Shown here one piece after another: positions 27,876 through 36,841 of a DNA stretch of 64,000 nt (its first letter is position 1; each line of letters starts with the position of its first letter). Both the position numbers and the translations under genes were made by a program. This DNA is from Nonomuraea rhodomycinica (GTDB lineage: Bacteria; Actinomycetota; Actinomycetes; Streptosporangiales; Streptosporangiaceae), in contig NZ_JABWGO010000010.1 of assembly GCF_013363995.1 (NCBI RefSeq), positions 124,001-188,000 on the forward strand, given 5' to 3'. The notes beneath the pieces were generated by a model that did no database searches, was not told the DNA's origin, and saw only the letters and a program-made list of their open reading frames with translations.

Positions 27876-28626
27876 GACCATCACGTTCTGGGTGCTCGCC
27901 GTCGTCTCCGTCGGCGCGGCGCTCGGCATGGTCTTCAACCGGAAGGCCGTGTACTCGGCGCTGATGCTCGGCACCGTGATGCTCTGCCTGGCGGTGATGT
28001 ACGCCGTGCAGGACGCGCCGTTCCTGGCCGCGGTGCAGATCATCGTCTACACCGGCGCCGTCATGATGCTGTTCCTGTTCGTGCTCATGCTGGTCGGCGT
28101 CGACTCGTCCGACTCGCTGGTCGAGACGCTCAAGGGCCAGCGGTTCTGGGCGGCGATCGCGGCCATCGGCTTCGCCGTGCTGATCATCGTGGCCGTCGGC
28201 AACGCGGTCTTCGCCCCGCAGGCGGGCCTGGAGAGCGCGGTCGGCACGGCCGGCTACATCCGGTCGCTGGCGCTGCTGCTGTTCACCAAGTACGTGTTCG
28301 CGTTCGAGATCACCTCGGCGCTGCTCATCACCGCCGCGCTCGGCGCGATGGTGCTGGCGCACCGCGAGCGGCTCACCGAGAAGGCCACGCAGAAGGACCT
28401 GTCGCGGGCCCGCTTCCTCGGCGACCGCCCGTCGCCGCTGCCGGGCCCCGGCACGTACGCCCGCAACAACGCCATCGACATGCCGGCGCTGCTGCCCGAC
28501 GGCTCCGTCGCGGAGGACTCCGTCAACCGCTACATCGCGCGCTACGACGTCGAGCAGGGCCACCTGCCCGAGGACCCGCGCCTGGCCGAGGCGATCCAGC
28601 ACAAGGCCGAGGAGGACTCCAAGTGA
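27868..28626 (+). CDS. nuoJ: NADH-quinone oxidoreductase subunit J
   Basis: 252 residues. Five membrane helices in the first 170 residues, including YTGAVMMLFLFVLMLVGVD, the pi-bulge helix region of the family. An ~85-residue hydrophilic C-terminal extension follows, typical of actinobacteria and absent from E. coli NuoJ. ATG start within the end of nuoI. Confidence 0.94.
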   Translation: MGETITFWVLAVVSVGAALGMVFNRKAVYSALMLGTVMLCLAVMYAVQDAPFLAAVQIIVYTGAVMMLFLFVLMLVGVDSSDSLVETLKGQRFWAAIAAIGFAVLIIVAVGNAVFAPQAGLESAVGTAGYIRSLALLLFTKYVFAFEITSALLITAALGAMVLAHRERLTEKATQKDLSRARFLGDRPSPLPGPGTYARNNAIDMPALLPDGSVAEDSVNRYIARYDVEQGHLPEDPRLAEAIQHKAEEDSK

Positions 28627-28919
28627 CCGCGCACTACCTGGTCCTGTCGGGGCTGCTGTTCGCCATCGGCGCGATGGGCGTGCTCATCCGGCGCAACGCG
28701 ATCGTGGTGTTCATGTGCGTCGAGCTCATGCTCAACGCCTGCAACCTCGCGTTCGTCACCTTCGCCCGGCAGAACGGCAACCTCGAGGGCCAGATCATCG
28801 CGTTCTTCGTGATGGTGGTGGCCGCGGCCGAGGTCGTGGTCGGCCTGGCCATCATCGTGACGATCTTCCGAACCCGCAGGTCCGCGTCCGTCGACGACGC
28901 CAACCTGCTGAAGTACTAA
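28623..28919 (+). CDS. nuoK: NADH-quinone oxidoreductase subunit K
   Basis: 98 residues, three membrane helices. The proton-channel glutamate lies in MCVELMLNACNLAFV (Glu about residue 36), and a second in MVVAAAEVVVGLAI. MrpC-like antiporter subunit. GTG start overlapping nuoJ by 4 bp; 10 bp to nuoL. Confidence 0.96.
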   Translation: MTAHYLVLSGLLFAIGAMGVLIRRNAIVVFMCVELMLNACNLAFVTFARQNGNLEGQIIAFFVMVVAAAEVVVGLAIIVTIFRTRRSASVDDANLLKY

Positions 28920-28929
28920 GAGGTGACTG

Positions 28930-30837
28930 GTGGAATCTCCTGTTGAGATCGTCCAGCACACCGCCGGCGGCGCGATCGGCGTCTCATGGCTCATGATCGC
29001 CTTCCCGCTCCTGGGCGCGGCGATCCTGCTGGTCCTGGGACGCAAGACCGACCGGTGGGGCCATCTGCTGGGCGTGGCCATGTCCCTCGCCTCGTTCGTC
29101 GTGGCGGTGCTGGCGTTCTTCGAGCTCCTCGGACTGTCCGCGGAGCAGCGGCGTCAGGCCGTGCACCTGTACGAGTTCATCCCCGGCATGGCGGACATGG
29201 GGCTGCTGATCGACCCGCTGTCGATCAGCTTCGCGCTGCTGATCACGGGTGTCGGATCGCTGATCCACATCTACTCGATCGGCTACATGTCGCACGACCC
29301 CGACCGGCGCCGGTTCTTCTCGTACCTGAACCTGTTCGTCGCCGCGATGCTCCTGCTGGTGCTGGCCGACAACTACGTCGGCCTGTTCATCGGCTGGGAG
29401 GGCGTGGGCCTGGCCTCGTACCTGCTCATCGGCTTCTGGCAGTTCAAGCCGTCGGCCGCGGTCGCCGCGAAGAAGGCGTTCGTCGTCAACCGCGTCGGTG
29501 ACTTCGGGCTGCTCGTCGGCATGTTCATCATGTGGAGCGCGACCGGCACCTTCGCCTTCGCCGAGCTCTCGGAGAAGGCGGGCGGCCTGTCACAGCCCAT
29601 GGTCACCGCGATCGGCCTGCTGCTGCTCCTCGGCGCGTGCGGCAAGTCGGCGCAGCTCCCGCTGCAGTCCTGGCTCCTCGACGCCATGGAGGGCCCGACC
29701 CCGGTCTCGGCCCTCATCCACGCCGCGACCATGGTCACCGCCGGCGTCTACCTGGTGGTCCGCTCGGGCGCGTTCTTCTTCCCGGAGGGCTCGCCGCAGG
29801 CGCTGGCCGTCGCGATCGTCGGCGCTGCCACGCTGCTCGCCGGTGCGATCATCGGTTGCGCGAAGGACGACATCAAGAAGGGCCTGGCCGGCTCGACGAT
29901 GTCGCAGATCGGCTACATGATGCTCGGCGCGGGCCTCGGCCCGGCGGGCTACGCCTTCGCCATCGGCCACCTGATCACGCACGGCTTCTTCAAGGCCGAC
30001 ATGTTCCTCGGGGCCGGCTCGGTCATGCACGGCATGAACGACGAGGTGGACATGCGGAAGTACGGCGCGCTGCGCAAGTACATGCCGATCACCTTCGTGA
30101 CGTTCATCATCGGGTACCTGGCGATCATCGGGTTCCCGCTGCTGTCCGGTTACTTCACCAAGGACGGCATCATCGAGACGGCCGTGGAGCACAACCAGGT
30201 GCTCGGCTGGCTGGCCGTGGTCGGCGCGGGCATCACGGGCTTCTACATGTCCCGGATGATCTTCATGACGTTCTTCGGCGAGAAGCGGTGGGCGGAGGAC
30301 GCCCACCCGCACGAGTCGCCGACCGTCATGACCGTGCCGCTGATCGTGCTGTCGATCGGCTCGATCTTCCTCGGCGGCTACCTCATCCTCAGCAACCGGC
30401 TCATGCTGTGGCTCGCGCCCGCGGTCGGGCGCCCCGAGGAGCTTCCGACGTTCCACTTCGCCAGCACGCCCGGCCTCGCCACGCTGGCGCTGGTGGCGGT
30501 CGGCGCCGCGTACGCCTGGATGAAGTACGGCCGGGCCGAGGTGCCCGCCGTCCAGCCGCGCGGCTCGTTCCTCACCACGTTCGCCCGGCGCGACCTGTAC
30601 GGTGACGCGCTCAACGAGTCGCTGTTCATGCGGCCCGGTCAGTGGCTCACCCGGATCGCGGTGTTCTTCGACAACCGCGGCATCGACGGAGTCGTCAACG
30701 GGCTGGCCGCGGGCATCGGCGGGACCTCGGGCCGCCTGCGGCGGATCCAGACGGGCTTCGCCAGAACGTACGCGTTGTCCATCCTGATCGGTGCCGCCCT
30801 GCTGACCGGCGCCCTGCTCCTCGTTGGGAACATCTGA
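28930..30837 (+). CDS. nuoL: NADH-quinone oxidoreductase subunit L
   Basis: 635 residues, the largest antiporter-like subunit with 14-16 membrane helices and the C-terminal lateral helix that clamps the membrane arm. Conserved stretches are FIGWEGVGLASYLLIGFW, DAMEGPTPVSALIHAATMV, and the lysine helix CAKDDIKKGLAGSTMSQIG. Probably pumps protons with NuoM and NuoN. GTG start with AGAGGTGACTG upstream; the stop overlaps the nuoM ATG (TGATG). Confidence 0.96.
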   Translation: MESPVEIVQHTAGGAIGVSWLMIAFPLLGAAILLVLGRKTDRWGHLLGVAMSLASFVVAVLAFFELLGLSAEQRRQAVHLYEFIPGMADMGLLIDPLSISFALLITGVGSLIHIYSIGYMSHDPDRRRFFSYLNLFVAAMLLLVLADNYVGLFIGWEGVGLASYLLIGFWQFKPSAAVAAKKAFVVNRVGDFGLLVGMFIMWSATGTFAFAELSEKAGGLSQPMVTAIGLLLLLGACGKSAQLPLQSWLLDAMEGPTPVSALIHAATMVTAGVYLVVRSGAFFFPEGSPQALAVAIVGAATLLAGAIIGCAKDDIKKGLAGSTMSQIGYMMLGAGLGPAGYAFAIGHLITHGFFKADMFLGAGSVMHGMNDEVDMRKYGALRKYMPITFVTFIIGYLAIIGFPLLSGYFTKDGIIETAVEHNQVLGWLAVVGAGITGFYMSRMIFMTFFGEKRWAEDAHPHESPTVMTVPLIVLSIGSIFLGGYLILSNRLMLWLAPAVGRPEELPTFHFASTPGLATLALVAVGAAYAWMKYGRAEVPAVQPRGSFLTTFARRDLYGDALNESLFMRPGQWLTRIAVFFDNRGIDGVVNGLAAGIGGTSGRLRRIQTGFARTYALSILIGAALLTGALLLVGNI

Positions 30838-32402
30838 TGTCGTCACTCTGGCTCCCCATACTCCTGGCGGTGCCCGTGCTGGGGGCCGTGGTGGTGGCCC
30901 TGCTGCCCAAGGGCGCCGACCAGGTCGCCAAGCAGGTCACGCTGGCGGTCTCGCTGGTCGTGCTGGCGCTGACGCTGGTCATGGCGTTCCAGTTCCCGTC
31001 GGCCAAGGGCGACCGGTTCAAGTTCGCCGCGGTCTACGACTGGATCCCGAGCTTCGGCGTCCACTTCGGGGTCGGCGTCGACGGCATCGCGCTGGTGCTG
31101 ATCGTGCTGTCCGCGGTGCTCGTGCCGATCGTGGTGCTCGCCTCCTGGCACGACGCCGACGGCGTCCGCACCGCCGACGGCACGCTGATCACGCCGAAGC
31201 GGTCGGTCAAGACGTACTTCTCGCTGCTGCTCGTCCTCGAGGCGATGATGATCGGCGTCTTCGCGGCGACCGACATCTTCCTGTTCTACGTGTTCTTCGA
31301 GGCCATGCTCATCCCGATGTACTTCATGATCGGGTCGTACGGCGGTGCCCAGCGGTCGTACGCGGCCGTCAAGTTCCTGCTGTACTCGCTGTTCGGCGGC
31401 CTGCTCATGCTGGTCGCGGTCATCGGCCTGTACGTGGTCGCGGGCAAGAGCACGTTCATGTTCCCCGAGCTCGTCGGCGCCATCCAGGACCCGGCGACGC
31501 AGAAGTGGCTGTTCGCCGGCTTCTTCATCGCCTTCGCGATCAAGGCGCCGCTGTGGCCGGTCCACACCTGGCTGCCCGACGCCGCCGCCCAGGCCCCGGC
31601 CGGCGCGGCCGTGCTGCTCGTGGGCGTGCTGGACAAGGTGGGCACGTTCGGGATGCTCCGCTTCTGCCTGGAGCTGTTCCCCGACGCCGCCAAGGCGTTC
31701 ACGATGCCGATCGTGGTGCTCGCGGTCATCAGCATCATCTACGGCGCCATCGTGGCGATCGGGCAGAGCGACATGAAGCGGCTCATCGCCTACACGTCGA
31801 TCTCGCACTTCGGTTTCATCGTGATGGGCGTGTTCGCCATGTCGCAGGTCGCCCAGTCGGGCGCCACCCTGTACATGGTCAACCACGGCTTCGCCACCGG
31901 CGCGCTGTTCCTGGCCGCCGGGTTCCTCATCGCCCGGCGCGGCTCGCCGCACATCGCCGACTACGGCGGCGCCCAGAAGGTGACCCCGCTGCTGGCCGGG
32001 TTCTTCCTGATCGCCGGCCTGGCCGGCCTGTCGCTGCCGGGACTGTCGTCCTTCGTCAGCGAGTTCATGGTCATGACCGGCACGTACGCCAGCAAGGCGC
32101 ACGGCTCCGGCGCGCTGACCGTGGCGGCCGTCGTGTCGGCGCTGGCGGTGATCCTCGCGGCCGTCTACATCCTGTGGATGGTGCAGCGGGTCCTCAACGG
32201 GCCGACCGCCGAGCCGGTCAAGGCGTTCAAGGACCTCAACGTGCGGGAGATCGTCGTCCTCGCGCCGCTGGTCGCCCTGATCATCGGCTTCGGGTTCTTC
32301 CCCAAGCCGCTGCTGGACGTGATCAACCCGGCGGTGAGCCAGACGCTGGTCAACGTCAAGGTGGACAACCCGGCTATCGCTGAGAAGGGGGCCGGTCAGT
32401 GA
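30837..32402 (+). CDS. nuoM: NADH-quinone oxidoreductase subunit M
   Basis: 521 residues, 14 membrane helices. Signature sequences are FYVFFEAMLIPMYFMIG, KAPLWPVHTWLPDAAAQAP and GQSDMKRLIAYTSISHFGF, the last with the channel lysine. Antiporter-like proton-pumping subunit. The ATG at 30837 overlaps the nuoL stop and gives the family N-terminus; 4-bp overlap with nuoN at the end. Confidence 0.96.
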   Translation: MSSLWLPILLAVPVLGAVVVALLPKGADQVAKQVTLAVSLVVLALTLVMAFQFPSAKGDRFKFAAVYDWIPSFGVHFGVGVDGIALVLIVLSAVLVPIVVLASWHDADGVRTADGTLITPKRSVKTYFSLLLVLEAMMIGVFAATDIFLFYVFFEAMLIPMYFMIGSYGGAQRSYAAVKFLLYSLFGGLLMLVAVIGLYVVAGKSTFMFPELVGAIQDPATQKWLFAGFFIAFAIKAPLWPVHTWLPDAAAQAPAGAAVLLVGVLDKVGTFGMLRFCLELFPDAAKAFTMPIVVLAVISIIYGAIVAIGQSDMKRLIAYTSISHFGFIVMGVFAMSQVAQSGATLYMVNHGFATGALFLAAGFLIARRGSPHIADYGGAQKVTPLLAGFFLIAGLAGLSLPGLSSFVSEFMVMTGTYASKAHGSGALTVAAVVSALAVILAAVYILWMVQRVLNGPTAEPVKAFKDLNVREIVVLAPLVALIIGFGFFPKPLLDVINPAVSQTLVNVKVDNPAIAEKGAGQ

Positions 32403-33985
32403 ATGACATCATGCAGGCGCCGACGATCGAGTACGGCACGCTGGCGCCGATGCTGCTGGTGTTCGGCGCGGCCGTCCTCGGCGTGCTCGTGGAGGCGTTC
32501 GCCCCCCGCTACCTGCGCAAGGTGATGCAGGTCCCGCTCACGCTGGTCTCCCTGGGCGGCGCGTTCGCCCTGGTGCTCGTCCAGGTGATCATGCGGGGCG
32601 CGCCGACCGAGGCGGTGGCCATGGGCGCGGTCGCGGTCGACGGGCCCGCGCTGTTCATCTGGGGTGTCATCCTCGTCCTGTCGTTCGTGTGCGTGCTGCT
32701 CGTCAACGACGAGGGCCACTTCGTGGCCTCGGCGGCGGCGGTGCCCGGCAGCGCCGACGAGGAGGAGGCCGAGGCGGCCGGCAGCGGCCACACCGAGATC
32801 TACCCGCTGCTGCTGTTCGCGGTGGGCGGCATGATGCTGTTCCCCGCGGCCCACGACCTGCTGACGATGTTCGTCGGCCTGGAGGTCATGTCGCTGCCGC
32901 TGTACCTCATGTGCGGCCTGGCCCGCCGGCGTCGCCTGCTGTCGCAGGAGGCGTCGATGAAGTACTTCCTGCTGGGCGCGTTCTCGTCGGCGTTCTTCCT
33001 GTACGGCACGGCCATGCTCTACGGCTACGCCGGCACGGTGTCGCTGCCGGGCATCAACAAGGCGCTGGCCGGCGGCGCGCTGCTCGACCCGCTGCTGCTG
33101 ATCGGCTTCGCCATGCTCGGCGTGGGCCTGCTGTTCAAGATCGGCGCGGCGCCGTTCCAGGCGTGGAAGCCGGACGTCTACCAGGGCGCCCCGACCCCGA
33201 TCACCGCTCTCATGGCCTCGGGCACGCTCGTCGCGGCCATGGGCGCGGTGCTGCGCGTGTTCTGGGTCGGCCTGGGCAACCTCGACTGGAACTGGCGGCC
33301 GGTCATGTGGGCCGTCGCGGCCCTCACCATGATCGTGGGCGCGGTGCTGGCGATCACGCAGACCGACATCAAGCGGATGCTGGCCTACTCGTCGATCGCG
33401 CACGCCGGCTTCCTGCTGATCGGCGTCATGGCCACGTTCGACAAGAGCCAGCAGAACGCCGGCTCGCTGTCGGCCATCCTGTTCTACCTGCTGGTCTACA
33501 GCTTCACCACGGTGGGCGCGTTCGCGATCGTCACGATGGTCCGCGACCCCGGAGGCGAGGCGGGTCACCTGTCGCGCTGGGCGGGCCTGGGCAAGCGGTC
33601 GCCGGTGCTCGCGGGCGTCTTCGCGTTCTTCCTGCTCGCCTTCGCCGGCATCCCGCTGACGAGCGGCTTCTTCGGGAAGTACGCGGTGTTCGCGGCGGCC
33701 CTGGCCAGCGGCTCGGAGTCGGGTGACTCGCTGGGCGGCTGGATGACCGGGCTGGTCGTGCTGGGCGTCGTCGCCTCGGCGGTGGCCGCGTTCTTCTATG
33801 TGCGCGTCATCGTGCTCATGTTCTTCAGCGAGCCGGCGGCCGACGGCCCGTCCATCGCCGAGCCGAGTATGGGCACCGTGGCCGTCATCGCCGTGGCGGC
33901 GCTCGTTACGGTAGGAGTCGGGCTCTTCCCGCAGCCCATGCTCGACGTGGCCCATCAGGCCGCGGCCAACTTGTTCATCAGATAA
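32399..33985 (+). CDS. nuoN: NADH-quinone oxidoreductase subunit N
   Basis: 528 residues, about 14 membrane helices. Family stretches are LLTMFVGLEVMSLPLYLMCG, LLFKIGAAPFQAWKPDVYQ and ITQTDIKRMLAYSSIAHAGF. A hydrophilic insert rich in Glu and Ala at residues ~113-135 is an actinobacterial feature. Last nuo gene; the polyprenyl synthase begins 11 bp later, so it is probably part of the same transcript. Confidence 0.96.
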   Translation: MNDIMQAPTIEYGTLAPMLLVFGAAVLGVLVEAFAPRYLRKVMQVPLTLVSLGGAFALVLVQVIMRGAPTEAVAMGAVAVDGPALFIWGVILVLSFVCVLLVNDEGHFVASAAAVPGSADEEEAEAAGSGHTEIYPLLLFAVGGMMLFPAAHDLLTMFVGLEVMSLPLYLMCGLARRRRLLSQEASMKYFLLGAFSSAFFLYGTAMLYGYAGTVSLPGINKALAGGALLDPLLLIGFAMLGVGLLFKIGAAPFQAWKPDVYQGAPTPITALMASGTLVAAMGAVLRVFWVGLGNLDWNWRPVMWAVAALTMIVGAVLAITQTDIKRMLAYSSIAHAGFLLIGVMATFDKSQQNAGSLSAILFYLLVYSFTTVGAFAIVTMVRDPGGEAGHLSRWAGLGKRSPVLAGVFAFFLLAFAGIPLTSGFFGKYAVFAAALASGSESGDSLGGWMTGLVVLGVVASAVAAFFYVRVIVLMFFSEPAADGPSIAEPSMGTVAVIAVAALVTVGVGLFPQPMLDVAHQAAANLFIR

Positions 33986-33996
33986 GGGGATATGCC

Positions 33997-34986
33997 ATGT
34001 CCGCGCCTCCCGTTGTTGACCTTCCCATTGAGGACGAGCGGCTGGCGCAGGACGTGGCCACCGGCCTGGCCGCCGTGGAGAAGCTCCTGCGCTCGTCGGT
34101 CGAGAGCGAGGACGCCTTCGTCACGGAGGCGTCCAAGCACCTCATCGAGGCGGGCGGCAAGCGCTTCCGCACGCTGATGGTGCTGCTGGCGGCCCAGTTC
34201 GGCGACCCGTCGGCGCCGGGTGTCGTGCCCGGCGCCGTGGTCATCGAGCTGACCCACCTCGGGTCGCTCTACCACGACGACGTCATGGACGAGGCCCCGG
34301 TCCGCCGGGGCTCCCCGTCCGCCAATGCCCGGTGGGACAACACCGTGGCCATCCTCACCGGCGACTACCTGTTCGCCCAGGCGTCCGACCTCCTGGCCGA
34401 CCTCGGGCCGGAGCTCATCCGCATCCAGGCGCAGACGTTCTCCCGGCTCGTGCAGGGACAGATCCGCGAGACGATCGGGCCGCGCGAGGGCGACGACCCC
34501 GTCGCCCACTACATCAGCGTCCTCGCCGACAAGACCGGCTCCCTGATCGCCGCCTCCGGCCGCTTCGGCGCGCTGCTGGCGGGCGCCCCGGCGGAGGTCG
34601 AGGAGCGCCTCAGCCGGGCCTGCGGGGCGATCGGCGTGGCCTGGCAGCTCGGCGACGACCTGCTCGACGTGGCGTCCACCTCCACCGAGTCCGGCAAGAC
34701 GCCCGGCACCGACCTGCGCGAGGGCATCCGCACGCTGCCCGTCCTGTACGCGCTCGCCTCCGGCACCCCCTCGCGGCTCGTGGAGCTGCTGTCGGGGCCG
34801 GTGGCCGAGGAGGACCTGGAGGAGGCCCTGACGCTGCTGCGGGCGCACCCCGCGATGGCCAGGGCCCGCGACGAGCTCGCCGCCTGGATCGACCGGGCCC
34901 GCGACGACATCTCCGCCCTGCCGGACATCCCGGCCAAGGACGCCTTCATGGCGCTGTGCGACTACGTGATGGAACGCTCGGGCTGA
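33997..34986 (+). CDS. Polyprenyl diphosphate synthase (menaquinone side chain)
   Basis: 329 residues. Long-chain trans-prenyltransferase with the first Asp-rich motif DDVMD (residues 94-98) preceded by THLGSLYH, the GGKRFRT substrate loop near 54, and the second Asp motif QLGDDLLDVAST. Such enzymes make the C40-C45 tail of menaquinone. Its place 11 bp after nuoN is a known actinobacterial order and ties quinone supply to complex I. Chain length cannot be read with confidence. It overlaps the convergent rarD by 25 bp. Confidence 0.92.
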   Translation: MSAPPVVDLPIEDERLAQDVATGLAAVEKLLRSSVESEDAFVTEASKHLIEAGGKRFRTLMVLLAAQFGDPSAPGVVPGAVVIELTHLGSLYHDDVMDEAPVRRGSPSANARWDNTVAILTGDYLFAQASDLLADLGPELIRIQAQTFSRLVQGQIRETIGPREGDDPVAHYISVLADKTGSLIAASGRFGALLAGAPAEVEERLSRACGAIGVAWQLGDDLLDVASTSTESGKTPGTDLREGIRTLPVLYALASGTPSRLVELLSGPVAEEDLEEALTLLRAHPAMARARDELAAWIDRARDDISALPDIPAKDAFMALCDYVMERSG

Positions 34987-35909
34987 GGGTCGGCGGCCCG
35001 CGCGGTGCGGTTCCTGGCGGCGCGGGTGGCGTGGGCCGCACGGATGCTGTCGTAGGTGAAGACCGCGAGGGCCAGCCAGACGATCGAGAACCCGATCCAG
35101 CGGCTGGCCGGCATCGTCTCCTTCGCGACCAGCACCCCGCACAGGAACTGCAGGACCGGCGCGATGTACTGCAGCAGCCCGATCGTGCTCAGCGGCACCC
35201 GGATGGCGGCGGCCGTGAAGAACAGCAGCGGCACGGCGGTGATGACGCCCGCGCCCACCAGCAGCGCCGCGTGGCCCAGGCCCTCGCGGCCGAACGTCGC
35301 CTGCCCGGCCGTCTGCAGGTACACCAGGTAGCCCAGGGCGGGCAGCAGCAGCACCAGCGTCTCGACGGTCAGGCTCTCGGCCGCGCCCACGTTCGCCTGC
35401 TTCTTGACCAGCCCGTACAGGCCGAACGACACGGCCAGCGTGAGCGCGATCCACGGCAGCCGGCCGTAGTCGATGGCCAGCACGAGCACCGCCAGAGCCC
35501 CGAACCCCACCGCGGCCCACTGCAGGGGCCGCAGCCGCTCACGCAGCAGCACCACCCCGAACAGCACGCTGACCAGCGGGTTGATGAAGTAACCGAGGGC
35601 GCTCTCGACGACGTGATGGGTGTTGACCGCGTAGATGTAGACGCCCCAGTTGACCGTGACGATCGCCGCGGCGAGCGCGAGCAGGGCGAGCTTGCGCGGC
35701 TGGCGGGCCATCGTCCGGATCCACGCCCAGTGGCGGCGCACCGCCAGCACCGTCACGACGACGGCCAGCGACCACACCATGCGGTGGGCGAGGATCTCGA
35801 CGGCTCCGGAGGGCTTGAGGAGCGGCCAGTACAGGGGGAAGAGCCCCCACATGGTGTACGCGGCCACCCCGAACAACACACCACGGCGAACGTCAGGCAT
35901 GTCCCCCAT
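34962..35909 (-). CDS. rarD: RarD-type EamA family transporter
   Basis: 315 residues with ten membrane helices in two EamA halves. The RarD subfamily pattern is clear: GVLFGVAAYTMWGLFPLYW at the start, ILAHRMVWSLAVVVTVL, NWGVYIYAVNTHHVVESALG, and YFINPLVSVLFGVVLLRERL. Known as a chloramphenicol-sensitivity protein; the true substrate is unknown. An ATG at 35900 (9 bp inside) is an alternative start. Confidence 0.9.
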   Translation of the reverse strand: MGDMPDVRRGVLFGVAAYTMWGLFPLYWPLLKPSGAVEILAHRMVWSLAVVVTVLAVRRHWAWIRTMARQPRKLALLALAAAIVTVNWGVYIYAVNTHHVVESALGYFINPLVSVLFGVVLLRERLRPLQWAAVGFGALAVLVLAIDYGRLPWIALTLAVSFGLYGLVKKQANVGAAESLTVETLVLLLPALGYLVYLQTAGQATFGREGLGHAALLVGAGVITAVPLLFFTAAAIRVPLSTIGLLQYIAPVLQFLCGVLVAKETMPASRWIGFSIVWLALAVFTYDSIRAAHATRAARNRTARAADPQPERSIT

Positions 35910-36021
35910 TTTCGGGGCTTACCATGCTTAAACACAAATGTGTATCGCTATACGGGACTATGTAGTGACTCTTAAGCGTTAGGGCTTCTGTATCGTAGGC
36001 AGAGTCTGCGGAGGTGGCACG

Positions 36022-36681
36022 ATGGGCTGGCTGTTCGGCAACAAGACGACCATGGTCCGACCGGAGGACGCCCTGGCCGGGCGGCCCGAGGAGATGCCGG
36101 TCGCCCCCCGGCACGCGGTCCTCGACGCGCCGCTCGCCCCGCCGTACCCGCCGGGCGCCCGGATCGCCGACTTCGGCCTCGGCTGTTTCTGGGGCGCCGA
36201 GCGCAAGTTCTGGCAGACGCCCGGCGTCATCACCACGGCCGTCGGCTACCAGGGCGGCTACACGCCCAACCCGACGTACGAGGAGGTCTGCAGCGGCCGC
36301 ACCGGCCACACGGAGGTCGTACGGGTGGTCTACGACCCGGCGAAGGTGTCGTACGAGGACCTGCTGAAGGTCTTCTGGGAGGCCCACGACCCGACGCAGG
36401 GCATGCGCCAGGGCAACGACGTCGGCACGCAGTACCGCTCGGCGATCTACTACCACTCGCCGGACCAGCGCGAGGCGGCCGAGGCGTCGCGCGAGGCGTA
36501 CCAGAAGGTGCTGTCGGAGGCGGGGTACGGCTCGATCACCACGGAGCTGGCCGAGGCGGGCCCGTTCTTCTTCGCGGAGGACTACCACCAGCAGTACCTC
36601 CACCGCAACAAAAACGGGTACTGCGGAATCGGCGGGACTGGGGTCGCTTGTCCCGTTGGTCTCACCTCTGGGGAGGCGTAG
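36022..36681 (+). CDS. msrA: Peptide methionine sulfoxide reductase MsrA, hybrid 3' end
   Basis: 219 residues. The catalytic Cys55 is in LGCFWGAERKFWQTPGV, with GYQGGYTPNPTYEEVCSGRTGH and the conserved DYHQQYL. It reduces methionine-S-sulfoxide in oxidised proteins. An element is inserted at the codons for YHQQYL: everything after about 36599 (HRNKNGYCGIGG to the end) is supplied by the element and uses less GC-rich codons (gct, tgt, gtt, ggt, tct) than the upstream part. The resolving-cysteine region (GYCGIGG, ACPVGLTS) is kept, so the enzyme should still work. Confidence 0.93.
   Translation: MGWLFGNKTTMVRPEDALAGRPEEMPVAPRHAVLDAPLAPPYPPGARIADFGLGCFWGAERKFWQTPGVITTAVGYQGGYTPNPTYEEVCSGRTGHTEVVRVVYDPAKVSYEDLLKVFWEAHDPTQGMRQGNDVGTQYRSAIYYHSPDQREAAEASREAYQKVLSEAGYGSITTELAEAGPFFFAEDYHQQYLHRNKNGYCGIGGTGVACPVGLTSGEA
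36582..36599 (+). repeat. Left attachment site core (attL)
   Basis: CTACCACCAGCAGTACCT, coding YHQQYL in msrA, is repeated exactly at 45399-45416. The crossover must lie in or beside this shared stretch. Beyond it the two sides remain homologous but diverged, as expected for a hybrid attL. Confidence 0.85.
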
Positions 36682-36841
36682 CTCAGCGGCCTGACGGCTG
36701 ACTCGTGCAGGAGGCCAAGACCTTGGTCTGGCTATCGACTGGAGGAGGACGGATCGGTCTCCAGCCGGTACGCCAGGCCCTGGCGTTCCGGATTATAGAG
36801 ATTGCTCATCTCGCCGGCCTGTCCAACCTTTATCAGCCAGA

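Noticed and set aside
36672..36735. tRNA-like start (GGAGGCGTAGCTCAGCGGCC) at the end of msrA in the element
   Set aside because: It has a box-A-like TAGCTCAG but no anticodon arm, no GTTCAAATCC-type T-arm and no matching acceptor end. It is part of the msrA stop region.
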